Assembly: GCF_004346865.1 (NCBI RefSeq)
Contig: NZ_SMGR01000001.1
Coordinates: 2,294,001 to 2,358,000, forward strand
Reading direction: 5' to 3'
Length of the DNA: 64,000 bases
Source of the DNA: Shimia isoporae
Lineage (GTDB): Bacteria; Pseudomonadota; Alphaproteobacteria; Rhodobacterales; Rhodobacteraceae
Shown in pieces: positions 56,196 to 64,000 of the stretch. Numbering within the stretch: the stretch's first letter is position 1; each line of letters starts with the position of its first letter. The notes beneath the pieces are model-generated. The model saw only the letters and a list, made by a program, of their open reading frames with translations. It was not told the DNA's origin and did not search any database. The translations under genes were made by a program, and so were the position numbers.

Positions 56196-56924
56196 ATGGA
56201 CAACTTTGCTGAATACTACCAGCGCGATCGTGAGTGGCAGCCCTCTGCCTTGTCTTCGGGCTACAAGACCAGCGTCGCACGCTCCCCACAATACGCGCTG
56301 ATCTCGCTAGAAAACACTGTAAGCGAGCTTACAGGACCGCGGTTCGGGCATGCCGACATCGATCCGTTGGACAAAGACCTGATTCAAAATTTCGCAAATT
56401 CAGGAGAGTCTCCGATCGGCGAGCGGATCATCTTGCATGGAAGGGTACTGGATGAAAACAGGCGCCCGGTGCCAAACGCGCTTGTAGAAATCTGGCAGGC
56501 AAATGCTGGTGGTCGATATCGGCACAAAAAAGACACCTATCTCGCGCCTATTGATCCCAATTTTGGAGGGTGCGGCAGAACGCTGACTGACGAACAAGGG
56601 TACTATTTCTTCCGAACTATCAAGCCTGGAGCGTACCCGTGGCGCAACTGGGTCAACAATTGGCGACCAGCGCACATTCACTTCTCGGTATTTGGCGAAG
56701 CATTTGCGCAGCGTCTGGTTACGCAATGCTATTTTGAAGGTGACCCATTGATCGACAAGTGCCCAATCATAAAGACGATTCCGGACTCCAAAGCCATCGA
56801 CATGTTGGTGGCGCCGCTTGACCTGAACGCATCAGTCCCCTTGGACAGCCTCGCTTATAAATTCGATATTGTTTTGCGCGGCCGCCGCTCAACCTTGTTT
56901 GAGAACCGGCTGGAGGGGAACTAA
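56196..56924 (+). CDS. pcaH: Protocatechuate 3,4-dioxygenase beta subunit
   Basis: A 242-residue subunit holding the catalytic Fe(III). All four iron ligands align with the well-studied enzyme: Tyr108 in GGRYRHK, Tyr147 in GAYPWRN, His160 and His162 in WRPAHIHF. The enzyme opens the ring of protocatechuate to 3-carboxy-cis,cis-muconate. Its stop codon is immediately joined to the pcaG ATG (TAATG), so the subunits are translated together. Confidence 0.97.
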   Translation: MDNFAEYYQRDREWQPSALSSGYKTSVARSPQYALISLENTVSELTGPRFGHADIDPLDKDLIQNFANSGESPIGERIILHGRVLDENRRPVPNALVEIWQANAGGRYRHKKDTYLAPIDPNFGGCGRTLTDEQGYYFFRTIKPGAYPWRNWVNNWRPAHIHFSVFGEAFAQRLVTQCYFEGDPLIDKCPIIKTIPDSKAIDMLVAPLDLNASVPLDSLAYKFDIVLRGRRSTLFENRLEGN

Positions 56925-57544
56925 TGGCGCAGGACTTGGACTACCTCAAGGAAACGCCTTCTCAAACTGCAGGGCCATACGTTCACATTGGACTTGCACC
57001 GGGTGCCGCCGGATTTGACATCTACAGGCGAGAGCTCGGCGCTGACATTGCGGGTCCTAACGCCCGCGGCGAACGCATTCGCATCGAAGGATCTGTGATT
57101 GATGGTAGCGGAAGCCCGATCAAAGACGTCCTAATAGAAACATGGCAAGCGAACTCAAAAGGACTGTATGTCGACCCCAACGATAGTTCCGCAGTCGAGG
57201 ACGGCTTCAGCGGATTTGGCCGCGTCATTTCCGATTTTGAAACCGGCAAGTGGGCCTTTGAGACAATAAAGCCAGGATCGACGCCAGGTCGAAATGGAAA
57301 AGTTCAGGCCCCGCACGTCTCGATGTGGATTGTGGCTCGCGGCATCAACATTGGCCTTAATACTCGCCTCTATTTTGAGGATGAAACGGACCTGAACGCT
57401 ACAGATCCGGTCCTCAACCTGATCGAACCAGAAAACAGACGTGCAACTCTCTTGGCGAAACGCTCCGAAACCAAAGGAAAGACAACCTATCGTTTCGACG
57501 TCGTCCTCCAAGGCTTGAACGAAACAGTTTTCTTTGACATTTGA
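56924..57544 (+). CDS. pcaG: Protocatechuate 3,4-dioxygenase alpha subunit
   Basis: A 206-residue subunit of the same fold as PcaH but without the full iron-ligand set, forming the alpha-beta protomer. Segments TPSQTAGPYVHIGLAPG and VLIETWQANSKGLY are family-typical. It is coupled to pcaH at its start and adjoins the BKACE gene at its end. Confidence 0.96.
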   Translation: MAQDLDYLKETPSQTAGPYVHIGLAPGAAGFDIYRRELGADIAGPNARGERIRIEGSVIDGSGSPIKDVLIETWQANSKGLYVDPNDSSAVEDGFSGFGRVISDFETGKWAFETIKPGSTPGRNGKVQAPHVSMWIVARGINIGLNTRLYFEDETDLNATDPVLNLIEPENRRATLLAKRSETKGKTTYRFDVVLQGLNETVFFDI

Positions 57545-57561
57545 ACGCGGAGTACTCCGAA

Positions 57562-58392
57562 ATGGCAAAACCCTGCATTCTTTGCGTCGCTATCACGGGC
57601 TCGGTTCCAACAAAGGCCGACAACCCAGCGGTCCCGGTGACCGTCGCAGAGCAAATCGAAAGCACCCATGAAGCCTTCGAAGTTGGTGCCAGTATCGCCC
57701 ATTTACACGTCCGCAACGATGACGAAACGCCGAGCAGCGATCCTGAAAAATTCGCGCTGCTCAAGGAAGGTTTGGAAAAACACTGTCCAGGAATGGTTAT
57801 CCAGTTTTCTACTGGTGGGCGTTCCGGCGCAGGGCGAGCTCGTGGAGGCATGTTGCCATTGCGACCGGATATGGCGTCTTTGTCGGTTGGATCCAACAAT
57901 TTCCCCACACGGGTCTATGAAAACCCGCCAGATCTGGTGGATTGGCTGGCAAGCGAAATGAAAGCCTACGGAGTGACACCGGAAATAGAAGCCTTCGACC
58001 TCAGCCATGTATTGCAAGCTATCCGAATGCATGGCGCAGGTGTTTTGCCGGGCAAACTTTATGTGCAATTTGTCATGGGCGTGAAAAACGCCATGCCAGC
58101 AGACAGGGAAGTTTTTGAATTCTATCGCAAGATATTAACCGAGCGGGCGCCACAGGCCGAATGGTGTGCGGCAGGTATCGGGGCTAATCAGATCGCGGTC
58201 AACGAGTGGGCCATTGCTGCGGGAGGTCACACTCGTGCCGGGCTGGAAGACAACGTGCGCTTGAACAAGAACGCGCTGGCGCCGTCCAACGCCGCCCTTG
58301 TCCAACGCGCTGTTACCCTTTGCGAGAAATACGAGCGACCCGTAGCAACTTGCGAACAAGCTCGGGAAATGCTCGAGCTGTCCCCAACGTAA
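57562..58392 (+). CDS. Beta-keto acid cleavage enzyme (BKACE/DUF849)
   Basis: A 276-residue TIM-barrel enzyme of the BKACE family, which transfers a beta-keto acid's acetyl-like fragment using acetyl-CoA, giving acetoacetate and a new acyl-CoA. Zinc-binding His-x-His is in AHLHVRND near the N terminus, with conserved FSTGGRSGAG and SVGSNNFP motifs. In this operon a plausible substrate is beta-ketoadipate, yielding acetoacetate and succinyl-CoA and thus replacing pcaIJ/pcaF; this is inference. ATG at 57562 follows GGAG; a TTG overlapping pcaG is an alternative. Confidence 0.88.
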   Translation: MAKPCILCVAITGSVPTKADNPAVPVTVAEQIESTHEAFEVGASIAHLHVRNDDETPSSDPEKFALLKEGLEKHCPGMVIQFSTGGRSGAGRARGGMLPLRPDMASLSVGSNNFPTRVYENPPDLVDWLASEMKAYGVTPEIEAFDLSHVLQAIRMHGAGVLPGKLYVQFVMGVKNAMPADREVFEFYRKILTERAPQAEWCAAGIGANQIAVNEWAIAAGGHTRAGLEDNVRLNKNALAPSNAALVQRAVTLCEKYERPVATCEQAREMLELSPT

Positions 58393-58437
58393 ATTTCACT
58401 TCAAACAATTCAAACCACTCGTCTCAAAGGCCTTTAA

Positions 58438-59499
58438 ATGACAGACGTATTCACGCATCCATGGCTTGGCGGTCTCTTTGACGACGAAGAAATTCGGCAA
58501 GTCCTGAGCGCTGAAAACTCCCTTTCGGAGATGATTGCAGTCGAAAACGCCTATACTGAGGCTCTTGCCGAAACAGGAATTGTCCACAAGGCAGACGCGG
58601 CCGAAGTGAGAAAACATCTATCAAAAGCAGCGGTTGGAATTACCGCTCTCCGAGACGGCACAGCCAAAGACGGGCTCGTTATTCCAACTCTGGTCAGCGA
58701 GTTGGCCAAGGGACTTCCGGATCGCGCCCGAAAAGCACTCCACAAGGGGATGACCTCTCAAGACGTCATTGACACAGCTCTGGTTCTATCCTTGCGCAGG
58801 GTCCTGGAAATCTTCGAGCAAAGGCTAACCCATGTCCTCTCACAGTTGAGCAGACTGGACTCCTCCTTCGGTCAAAATGACTTGATAGGACGAACGCGGA
58901 TGCAAGCCGCGTTGCCCATTCAAGTCGCCGATCGTCTGAATGGGTGGAGGGCCCCCTTTGAAAGCTGCACCAATCGATATCCGGGCATACGAAAAAACCT
59001 TTTGCGCCTCCAACTTGGTGGAGCAGTCGGCGATCGAACCCCTTGGGGAGAACATGCCGATCAAGTGGCCAACATAATGGCTGTTAAACTTGACCTTGAA
59101 AACGCGGCTCCATGGCACACTGACCGTACCGCAATTGCGGACTTTACGAACTGGCTTTCGCTGCTTACAGGGGGCGCCGGAAAAATTGGTCAGGATTTGA
59201 TGCTTATGTCGCAACAGGGGATCGATGAGGTTACCCTTTCAGGCGGCGGGAGCTCCTCCGCAATGCCTCACAAGCAAAACCCAATACAGGCGGAAGTTTT
59301 GGTAGCTCTGGCTCAGTACAACGCGATCCAATTAAGTGGAATGCACATGGCGTCGCACCACGAACAGGAACGTTCAGGAACTGCGTGGACACTGGAATGG
59401 ATGATTTTGCCACAAATGGTAATGGCGACCGGTTCCGCGCTAATGACCGTCTCAAAATTACTTGCCAACATAGAGAGGCTTGGAACGGCCAGTGGCTAA
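58438..59499 (+). CDS. pcaB: 3-Carboxy-cis,cis-muconate cycloisomerase
   Basis: A 353-residue member of the fumarase/aspartase superfamily forming 4-carboxymuconolactone. The superfamily signature is GGGSSSAMPHKQNPIQAE (about residue 265), with KGMTSQDVIDTALVL earlier. It is shorter than the about 450-residue gamma-proteobacterial enzymes, as usual in alphaproteobacteria. It is the last gene of the pca operon and a hairpin overlaps its stop. Confidence 0.94.
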   Translation: MTDVFTHPWLGGLFDDEEIRQVLSAENSLSEMIAVENAYTEALAETGIVHKADAAEVRKHLSKAAVGITALRDGTAKDGLVIPTLVSELAKGLPDRARKALHKGMTSQDVIDTALVLSLRRVLEIFEQRLTHVLSQLSRLDSSFGQNDLIGRTRMQAALPIQVADRLNGWRAPFESCTNRYPGIRKNLLRLQLGGAVGDRTPWGEHADQVANIMAVKLDLENAAPWHTDRTAIADFTNWLSLLTGGAGKIGQDLMLMSQQGIDEVTLSGGGSSSAMPHKQNPIQAEVLVALAQYNAIQLSGMHMASHHEQERSGTAWTLEWMILPQMVMATGSALMTVSKLLANIERLGTASG

Positions 59500-59509
59500 G
59501 CCACCGGCC
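59487..59509. terminator. Hairpin at the end of the pca operon
   Basis: 10-bp stem GGCCAGTGGC / GCCACCGGCC (one G-T pair) whose 3-base loop is the pcaB stop codon TAA; a weakly T-rich stretch follows. Located between convergent pcaB and coxG. Confidence 0.55.
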
Positions 59510-59532
59510 GATCGCTTTGTTCCGTTTCGCTC

Positions 59533-59985
59533 CTAGCTGACCGCTTCTTCGGTCATAACATCGGAAAAAGACTTGAAGAACTTTGCAGCTAACTTTTTAG
59601 CCGTACTTTGAATTAGGCGGCTGCCAAGCTGTGCCAGTTTTCCACCAATGGCCGCTTTGGCCTCGTAGCGCAAAATCGTTCGCCCGCCTTCAGCTGTCAG
59701 GGTGACGTCTGCTCCCCCCTTGGCATGTCCTGCCGCGCCGCCATTGCCTTGGCCGGAAAGGGAAAAAGCGCTTGGAGCGCCTTCTGTGTTCAGAACCACC
59801 TCGCCAGAAAACTTGGCTTTTACAGGGCCAACTTTGAGAACGACTTTGGCTTCCAGCTCGTTCTCAGATTTTTTGATCAACTCCTCGCATCCAGGTATAC
59901 AACGCTTCAATACCTCCGGATCATTGAGCGCCGCATAGACTTCCTCGATTGGCGCCTCAATTGTGATTTCATCAACCAACTCCAT
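59533..59985 (-). CDS. coxG: CO dehydrogenase accessory protein CoxG (SRPBCC family)
   Basis: A 150-residue SRPBCC-fold protein. The start (MELVDEITIEAPIEEVYAAL), GCEELIKKS, VKAKFSGEV and the C-terminal helix are typical of CoxG, thought to anchor or recruit CO dehydrogenase to the membrane. AAAGGA precedes its ATG. It is the final gene of the cox operon in this window, directly downstream of the 30-residue microprotein gene. Confidence 0.9.
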   Translation of the reverse strand: MELVDEITIEAPIEEVYAALNDPEVLKRCIPGCEELIKKSENELEAKVVLKVGPVKAKFSGEVVLNTEGAPSAFSLSGQGNGGAAGHAKGGADVTLTAEGGRTILRYEAKAAIGGKLAQLGSRLIQSTAKKLAAKFFKSFSDVMTEEAVS

Positions 59986-60003
59986 GGCTTGTCCTTTCTT
60001 TCG

Positions 60004-60096
60004 TCAACAACAGGGGAATTTGATTTTGGCCAGCAGCTCTGCCTGCTCCTGGGAGGGCGCACAGCGACGGGCAAGACGGTGCAACAGATTACACAT
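60004..60096 (-). CDS. 30-residue Cys-rich microprotein in the cox operon
   Basis: A tiny gene visible only by inspection. Its ATG overlaps the coxF/xdhC stop (TGATG) and has AGGGG six bases upstream; coxG starts 18 bases after its TGA. The product begins MCNLLHRLARRC, is basic and amphipathic in its first half, and ends KIKFPCC, with Cys at positions 2, 12, 29 and 30. No known family was recognised. A vicinal Cys pair at the extreme C terminus could bind a metal or sulfur donor during CuSMo cluster assembly; this is inference. Confidence 0.6.
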   Translation of the reverse strand: MCNLLHRLARRCAPSQEQAELLAKIKFPCC

Positions 60097-60875
60097 CACG
60101 ATCCCCTTTCGACCGATTGGCGGCGGTGCTGGATCAGCTCGCCCAGGATAGAGAGCGCGATTTCTTCGGGCGTGACCGCACCGATGTCCAAACCTGCCGG
60201 GGCAGAAACGCGGGTGATGTCCACTTGGGCGATGCCAGCATCGGCAAGTTTTGTGGACAGCGCGGCGAATTTCTTGTGGCTGCCCACAAAGGCCACATAG
60301 CTGGCGTCTTGGGTGAGCGCGTTTTTGAGCGCGTCAAGGTCCCCCTGCCCCTGCGTGGCAACCACTATGGCGCGCAGTTTGCCCGAGAACGCGGGGGCGT
60401 CGCCAGAGCGCGACACAGACCAATGGAACTGGGGCGCCAGTTGCGCGAGCGCCTCGGCAACCGGGGATGTGCCCAGCACCGCAAGCTGCGGCATGGGCAA
60501 GCATGGCTCAATAAAGATGTCCACCGTGCCGCGAGAGGGGCAACCGTTGCGGGCGTAGGTCACGCCGTCCACCATTGTCCCAGCGCTGACGCCGATTTCA
60601 TTGAGGAAATCTTCAGGCGCAACTGACACAAGCTGCGGCGCGCCAGTAGCGAGCGACTCGAGCGTTGCGCGGCGTACAGCCCCCCGCGTGCAACCGCCCC
60701 CAAGAAACCCCTGCAGTATGGTGCCGTCCGCGCCGATGATCGCCTTAGCGCCGGGTTTGGCGGCGGTGGTGCCTGCGGTGCGCACGATGGTGGCAAAAGC
60801 AAAGGGTTCGTCTTTAGCGCGTAGGTCAGTGGCGGTCTGGGCGAGGTCGGTGGACAAAAGCTCGGCAGGGGTCAT
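60096..60875 (-). CDS. coxF: XdhC/CoxF-type molybdenum cofactor maturation protein
   Basis: A 259-residue XdhC/CoxI-family protein. The N-terminal XdhC domain has FATIVRTAGTTAAKPGAKAI and the Cys-containing GGGCTRGAVRRA; the C-terminal Rossmann-like domain has LAVLGTSPVAEALAQL and VAFVGSHKKFAAL, with PAGLDIGAVTPEEIALSILGEL near the end. These proteins bind and sulfurate molybdenum cofactor for insertion. It overlaps coxE by four bases and the microprotein gene by one base. Confidence 0.9.
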   Translation of the reverse strand: MTPAELLSTDLAQTATDLRAKDEPFAFATIVRTAGTTAAKPGAKAIIGADGTILQGFLGGGCTRGAVRRATLESLATGAPQLVSVAPEDFLNEIGVSAGTMVDGVTYARNGCPSRGTVDIFIEPCLPMPQLAVLGTSPVAEALAQLAPQFHWSVSRSGDAPAFSGKLRAIVVATQGQGDLDALKNALTQDASYVAFVGSHKKFAALSTKLADAGIAQVDITRVSAPAGLDIGAVTPEEIALSILGELIQHRRQSVERGS

Positions 60876-62059
60876 AGGGTCACAAGCTCCATTTCCAAAG
60901 CCGCCAGATCGGCCAGCGTGTTGGCAGCGGCAAATCGATCAAGGTGCGGCAAGGCAGCGGCCATGCCCGCGGCAACAGGTTGGTAGTCGCGCCAGCCTTT
61001 GAGGGGGTTAAGCCAGATGATGCGGCAGCCGCGTTTGCGCAAGGTTGCAAGGGCGGCGTCGATATGCGCGGGCGGCGACGTGTCGTAGCCATCCGAGAAA
61101 ATCATCACAACTGAGCGGCCATCTACAAACTTGCGAGCGTAGGTGTGGGCGAAAGTATCGAGGCTCTCGCCAATTTTTGACCCGCCGCCAAAGCCATCCG
61201 CCATCAGAGACATGCGGCCAATAGCGCGCATGGCATCTTTGTCGCGCAACGCTTCGGTGATGCGCACAAGGCGGGTGTGGAACAGATAAGCGTCGGCGGT
61301 GAAATCGCCTCGCATGAGGCCCGCCAAAAAGGCGAGATAGACCTGCGCGTAGACGGTCATGGAGCCCGACACATCGCAGAGCGCGACGATTTTACGGCTG
61401 CGATCCGGACGTTTGCGCTGGATCAGCCGGATCGGTTCGCCACCCGTGGCCAAGCTGCGCCGGATGGTTTTGCGAAAATGCAGGCGGTCGCCTTTGTTGG
61501 CCGCCACACGGCGACGGGAGCGCCGGTCGCGTAGTGCAAGCCCGAGCCGTCGCGCAATAGCCTCGGCTTCGGCAATGTCTTCGGGCTGTATCAGGTCACG
61601 CAAGTCGCGACGTGAGAGGTTGCGCATCTCTGTGGCGATGAGCTTGCCTTCGCCATCATTCTCAGCCTCACCTTGCCCTGCCTCGGGCGCAGTGGCATCC
61701 CCTGCACCACCGGCGTCTTCGCCTTTGGCGTTGCGGGAGGAATGCACGCTGTCGTCGCCTTTGCTTGGCGCCGTCCTTTTCGGCATGACCTTGGTGCGCA
61801 CGCGGCCTGCGTCCATCCAAAAGCTATCAAACAACGCGTCGAACTGTTGCGCATCGTCTTTGCAACCCGTGCAAATGGCTTTGAGCGCGCGGCGGGTTTC
61901 AGCGGGCTGGGCCGCGTCCACATAGGTGAGCGCGGTGAGGGCCGCTTCGGTTTCCTGAACCCCAAGGCGCAGGCCGTTTTCGCGCAGATGCGCCATGAAC
62001 CCTGCCATGCGCGCGGTGGCACCCGGGTCGCGGCCAGCAAAACGGGTGACACGGCTCAT
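60872..62059 (-). CDS. coxE: CoxE, VWA-domain partner of the CoxD ATPase
   Basis: A 395-residue protein with a helical N-terminal part, a charged acidic linker (about 115-150) and a C-terminal von Willebrand A domain carrying the MIDAS motif CDVSGSM followed by GGSKIGESLDTF and FSDGYDTSPP. Such VWA proteins work with MoxR-type ATPases in metal-centre assembly. It overlaps both coxD and coxF by four bases, so all are coupled. Confidence 0.92.
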   Translation of the reverse strand: MSRVTRFAGRDPGATARMAGFMAHLRENGLRLGVQETEAALTALTYVDAAQPAETRRALKAICTGCKDDAQQFDALFDSFWMDAGRVRTKVMPKRTAPSKGDDSVHSSRNAKGEDAGGAGDATAPEAGQGEAENDGEGKLIATEMRNLSRRDLRDLIQPEDIAEAEAIARRLGLALRDRRSRRRVAANKGDRLHFRKTIRRSLATGGEPIRLIQRKRPDRSRKIVALCDVSGSMTVYAQVYLAFLAGLMRGDFTADAYLFHTRLVRITEALRDKDAMRAIGRMSLMADGFGGGSKIGESLDTFAHTYARKFVDGRSVVMIFSDGYDTSPPAHIDAALATLRKRGCRIIWLNPLKGWRDYQPVAAGMAAALPHLDRFAAANTLADLAALEMELVTL

Positions 62060-62934
62060 GCGGCCTTCCCCGCGATCCGCTGCGCCACCTCGGTCGTGAT
62101 ATGCGCGCGGTCGCTTTGCGTTTTTAGCAAAGTTGTGAGGGTGGCTTGCAGCGCGGCGGGGTCGGCGGTTAGGTCAGCAATGCCCAACCCCATGAGTGCT
62201 GCGGCGAAGTCCAGCGTTTCGGCAATGCCTGGCACTTTTTCCAGGTCTTCTTTGCGCAGGGTTTGCACAAAGCCAATAATCTTTTCTGCGAGGCGTGTTT
62301 CAATTCCGGCGCAGCGCGCTTGCAGGATTGCCAATTCTGTTTCGCGGTCGGGGTAGTCAACATAGGCGAACAAACACCGGCGGCGCAGCGCGTCCGACAG
62401 GTCACGTGTACCGTTGGAGGTCAGGATTACGGTGGGCACCGTGGTCGCTGTGATGGTGCCCAGTTCAGGCACGGTGATTTGGTAGTCTGCTAGGATTTCC
62501 AGAAGGAAGGCTTCGAACTCCTCGTCTGCGCGATCAATCTCGTCGATCAGCAGAACCGGGGCTTGCGCCTGCGTGATTGCTGCCAGCAAAGGCCGCTCCA
62601 GCAAGTACTCACGCGAGAATATGCGGTCTTCGACTTGTTTTCCGGTTTCGCCCGCTTCTGAACTGGCGCGGATGGCGAGCAACTGGCGCTGGTAGTTCCA
62701 TTCGTAAATGGCTTGGGCCGCATCTAGACCTTCGTAACACTGCAGGCGGATCAGTTTGGTGTTTTGAGCCGCCGCCAACACACGCGCGACTTCGGTTTTG
62801 CCCACGCCAGCTGCGCCTTCAAGCAACAAAGGACGCTGCAGTGACAGGGCGAGGTGCAGAGACACCGCGAGATCATCGGATGCCACATAGTTTTCCGCCG
62901 CGAGGGCAGATTGAAGGTCGGTCCAAGAAGTCAT
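62056..62934 (-). CDS. coxD: CoxD, MoxR-type AAA+ ATPase
   Basis: A 292-residue AAA+ ATPase. Walker A LLEGAAGVGKTEVA, Walker B VLLIDEIDRADEEFEA, sensor 1 ILTSNGTRDLSDALRRRC and a C-terminal helical lid are clear. In Oligotropha, CoxD is needed to build the Cu-S-Mo centre of CO dehydrogenase. The ATG at 62934 has GAGG at five-base spacing; a longer in-frame reading would overlap the coxL spacer without homology. Confidence 0.92.
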   Translation of the reverse strand: MTSWTDLQSALAAENYVASDDLAVSLHLALSLQRPLLLEGAAGVGKTEVARVLAAAQNTKLIRLQCYEGLDAAQAIYEWNYQRQLLAIRASSEAGETGKQVEDRIFSREYLLERPLLAAITQAQAPVLLIDEIDRADEEFEAFLLEILADYQITVPELGTITATTVPTVILTSNGTRDLSDALRRRCLFAYVDYPDRETELAILQARCAGIETRLAEKIIGFVQTLRKEDLEKVPGIAETLDFAAALMGLGIADLTADPAALQATLTTLLKTQSDRAHITTEVAQRIAGKAA

Positions 62935-62987
62935 GAGAGCCTCGATGCGTCGGGGCGCGCGCGATGCCTGACCGCGCGCGCCAATTT

Positions 62988-64000
62988 TTACCCGTGCAGA
63001 CCAAGCCCGTTGGCGGTCTTCCAAATCCGCCAGTGGTCATGCGGCATGTGCGTGTGGCGTAGGCCAAAGGCGCGGAAGGCGTCGTTCACGGCGTTGGAGA
63101 AACAGGGCACTCCGCCCACATGAGGGCTTTCGCCGACGCCCTTCGCCCCAATTGGGTGGTGCGGACTTGGCGTCACGGTGTGATCTGTTTCGTAGTTCGG
63201 CACCTCCCACGCGGTGGGCAGGAAGAAGTCCATCAGCGTGCCGGTCTTGACGTTGCCCATGTCATCATAAGCAATCTCTTGCCCCAGCGCGACGGCCAGA
63301 GCTTCGGTGAGGCCGCCATGCACCTGCCCTTCGATGATCATCGGGTTGATGCGTGTGCCACAGTCGTCCAGCGCATAGAAGCGGCGGATCTCGGTCACAC
63401 CGGTGTCCACGTCGATGTCCATGACGCAGACATAGGCACCAAACGGATAGGTCATGTTCGGCGGATCATAGTAGCTGACCGCCTCGAGACCCGGCTCAAT
63501 GCCCGGAATAGCCTGATTATATGCGGCGAAGGCGATTTCCTTCATCGTCTTGAACTTCTCAGGCGCGCCTTTGACCACAAACCGATCCACGTCAAACTCG
63601 ACATCATCGTCGTGCACTTCCAAGAGGTAAGCCGCAATCATCTGCGCCTTGGCGCGGATTTTACGACCAGCCATCGCTGTGGCTGCACCGGCCACAGGCG
63701 TGGAGCGCGAGCCATATGTGCCGAGACCATAAGGCGCGGTGTCAGTGTCGCCTTCCTCAATGGTGATGCTGTCCGCTGGCAAGCCAATCTCGGTTGCGAG
63801 GATTTGCGCAAAGGTGGTCGCGTGGCCCTGTCCTTGTGAGATGGTGCCGAGGCGCGCAATCGCGGAGCCAGTTGGGTGGATGCGGATTTCGCAGCTGTCA
63901 AACATCCCGAGACCAAGAATGTCGCAATTCTTGACCGGACCTGCACCGACGATTTCGGTGAAATGCGTCAGGCCAATTCCCATCAGCTTGCGGGTTTTGC
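62988..64000 (-). CDS. coxL: Aerobic CO dehydrogenase large subunit, form I (5' end outside window)
   Basis: Partial: about 337 C-terminal codons are in the window and the frame stays open to the right edge. The molybdenum subunit oxidises CO to CO2. Segments YGLGTYGSRSTPVAGAA, YYDPPNMTYPFGAYVC, YALDDCGTRINPMIIEGQ and GAKGVGESPHVGGVPCFSN closely match the Oligotropha form I (OMP) enzyme, and the molybdenum-proximal glutamate of GVGES is intact (codon 63129-63131). The form I active-site loop with the Cu-binding Cys lies upstream, outside the window. Subunits S and M are presumably beyond the edge. Confidence 0.95.
   Translation of the reverse strand, partial: KTRKLMGIGLTHFTEIVGAGPVKNCDILGLGMFDSCEIRIHPTGSAIARLGTISQGQGHATTFAQILATEIGLPADSITIEEGDTDTAPYGLGTYGSRSTPVAGAATAMAGRKIRAKAQMIAAYLLEVHDDDVEFDVDRFVVKGAPEKFKTMKEIAFAAYNQAIPGIEPGLEAVSYYDPPNMTYPFGAYVCVMDIDVDTGVTEIRRFYALDDCGTRINPMIIEGQVHGGLTEALAVALGQEIAYDDMGNVKTGTLMDFFLPTAWEVPNYETDHTVTPSPHHPIGAKGVGESPHVGGVPCFSNAVNDAFRAFGLRHTHMPHDHWRIWKTANGLGLHG

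Overview
The window reads as chromosomal DNA of a marine Roseobacter-group alphaproteobacterium (Rhodobacteraceae). The basis is protein-level resemblance plus the combination of a form I aerobic CO dehydrogenase (cox) cluster, a beta-ketoadipate (pca) cluster with a BKACE gene, an Entner-Doudoroff operon, a malic enzyme/phosphotransacetylase fusion, an alphaproteobacterial-type LexA box and TTTGCAAA elements of the ScfR/PccR type. Species cannot be fixed from the sequence. No rRNA, tRNA, insertion sequence or CRISPR array was seen.

Layout. 0-3.1 kb: an acyl-CoA synthetase and a membrane-anchored protein that looks like a catalytically dead M48 peptidase. 3.1-4.5 kb: a SPOR-domain envelope protein whose ribosome-binding site lies inside a predicted hairpin. 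4.5-10.2 kb (minus): a tightly overlapped nucleoside-salvage operon, VOC/cupin protein-cdd-deoA-deoB-add-upp. 10.3-17 kb: malic enzyme, a histidine-rich membrane protein divergent from propionyl-CoA synthetase prpE with several TTTGCAAA elements between them, and a compact operon of two very small membrane proteins plus an NsrR-like Rrf2 regulator behind a palindromic operator. 17-24.6 kb: nadK, glyA, kptA, a GcvA-like LysR regulator, a YcaQ-type DNA glycosylase behind a LexA box, an esterase and envelope proteins. 24.7-30.2 kb: LuxR-type response regulator, FIST/NosP-like sensor and NahK-like hybrid kinase, then DUF4202 and CbiX-like genes.

30.2-36.4 kb: a LacI-family regulator divergent from gap-zwf-edd-eda with a matching operator; together these oxidise glucose-6-phosphate to pyruvate and glyceraldehyde-3-phosphate and process the latter. 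36.6-45.6 kb: an orphan RTX protein, a multi-PAS hybrid kinase with an OmpR-type regulator, a D-lyxose isomerase-like cupin, an M24 peptidase and a GGDEF-EAL protein. 45.8-59.5 kb: a catabolic block with an FAD monooxygenase, GntR regulator plus KDG kinase, a five-gene Liv-type ABC importer (pcaMNVWX-like), pcaQ, and pobA-pcaC-pcaH-pcaG-BKACE-pcaB. It converts 4-hydroxybenzoate through protocatechuate to the enol-lactone; pcaD, pcaIJ and pcaF are not in the window.

59.5-64 kb (minus): coxL (5' end outside the window), coxD, coxE, coxF/xdhC, a 30-residue Cys-rich microprotein gene with a TGATG junction, and coxG. The most promising leads are this cox microprotein, the NO-signalling NosP/NahK/regulator set, the NsrR operon with two tiny membrane proteins, the SOS box on ycaQ, and the histidine-rich membrane protein beside prpE.
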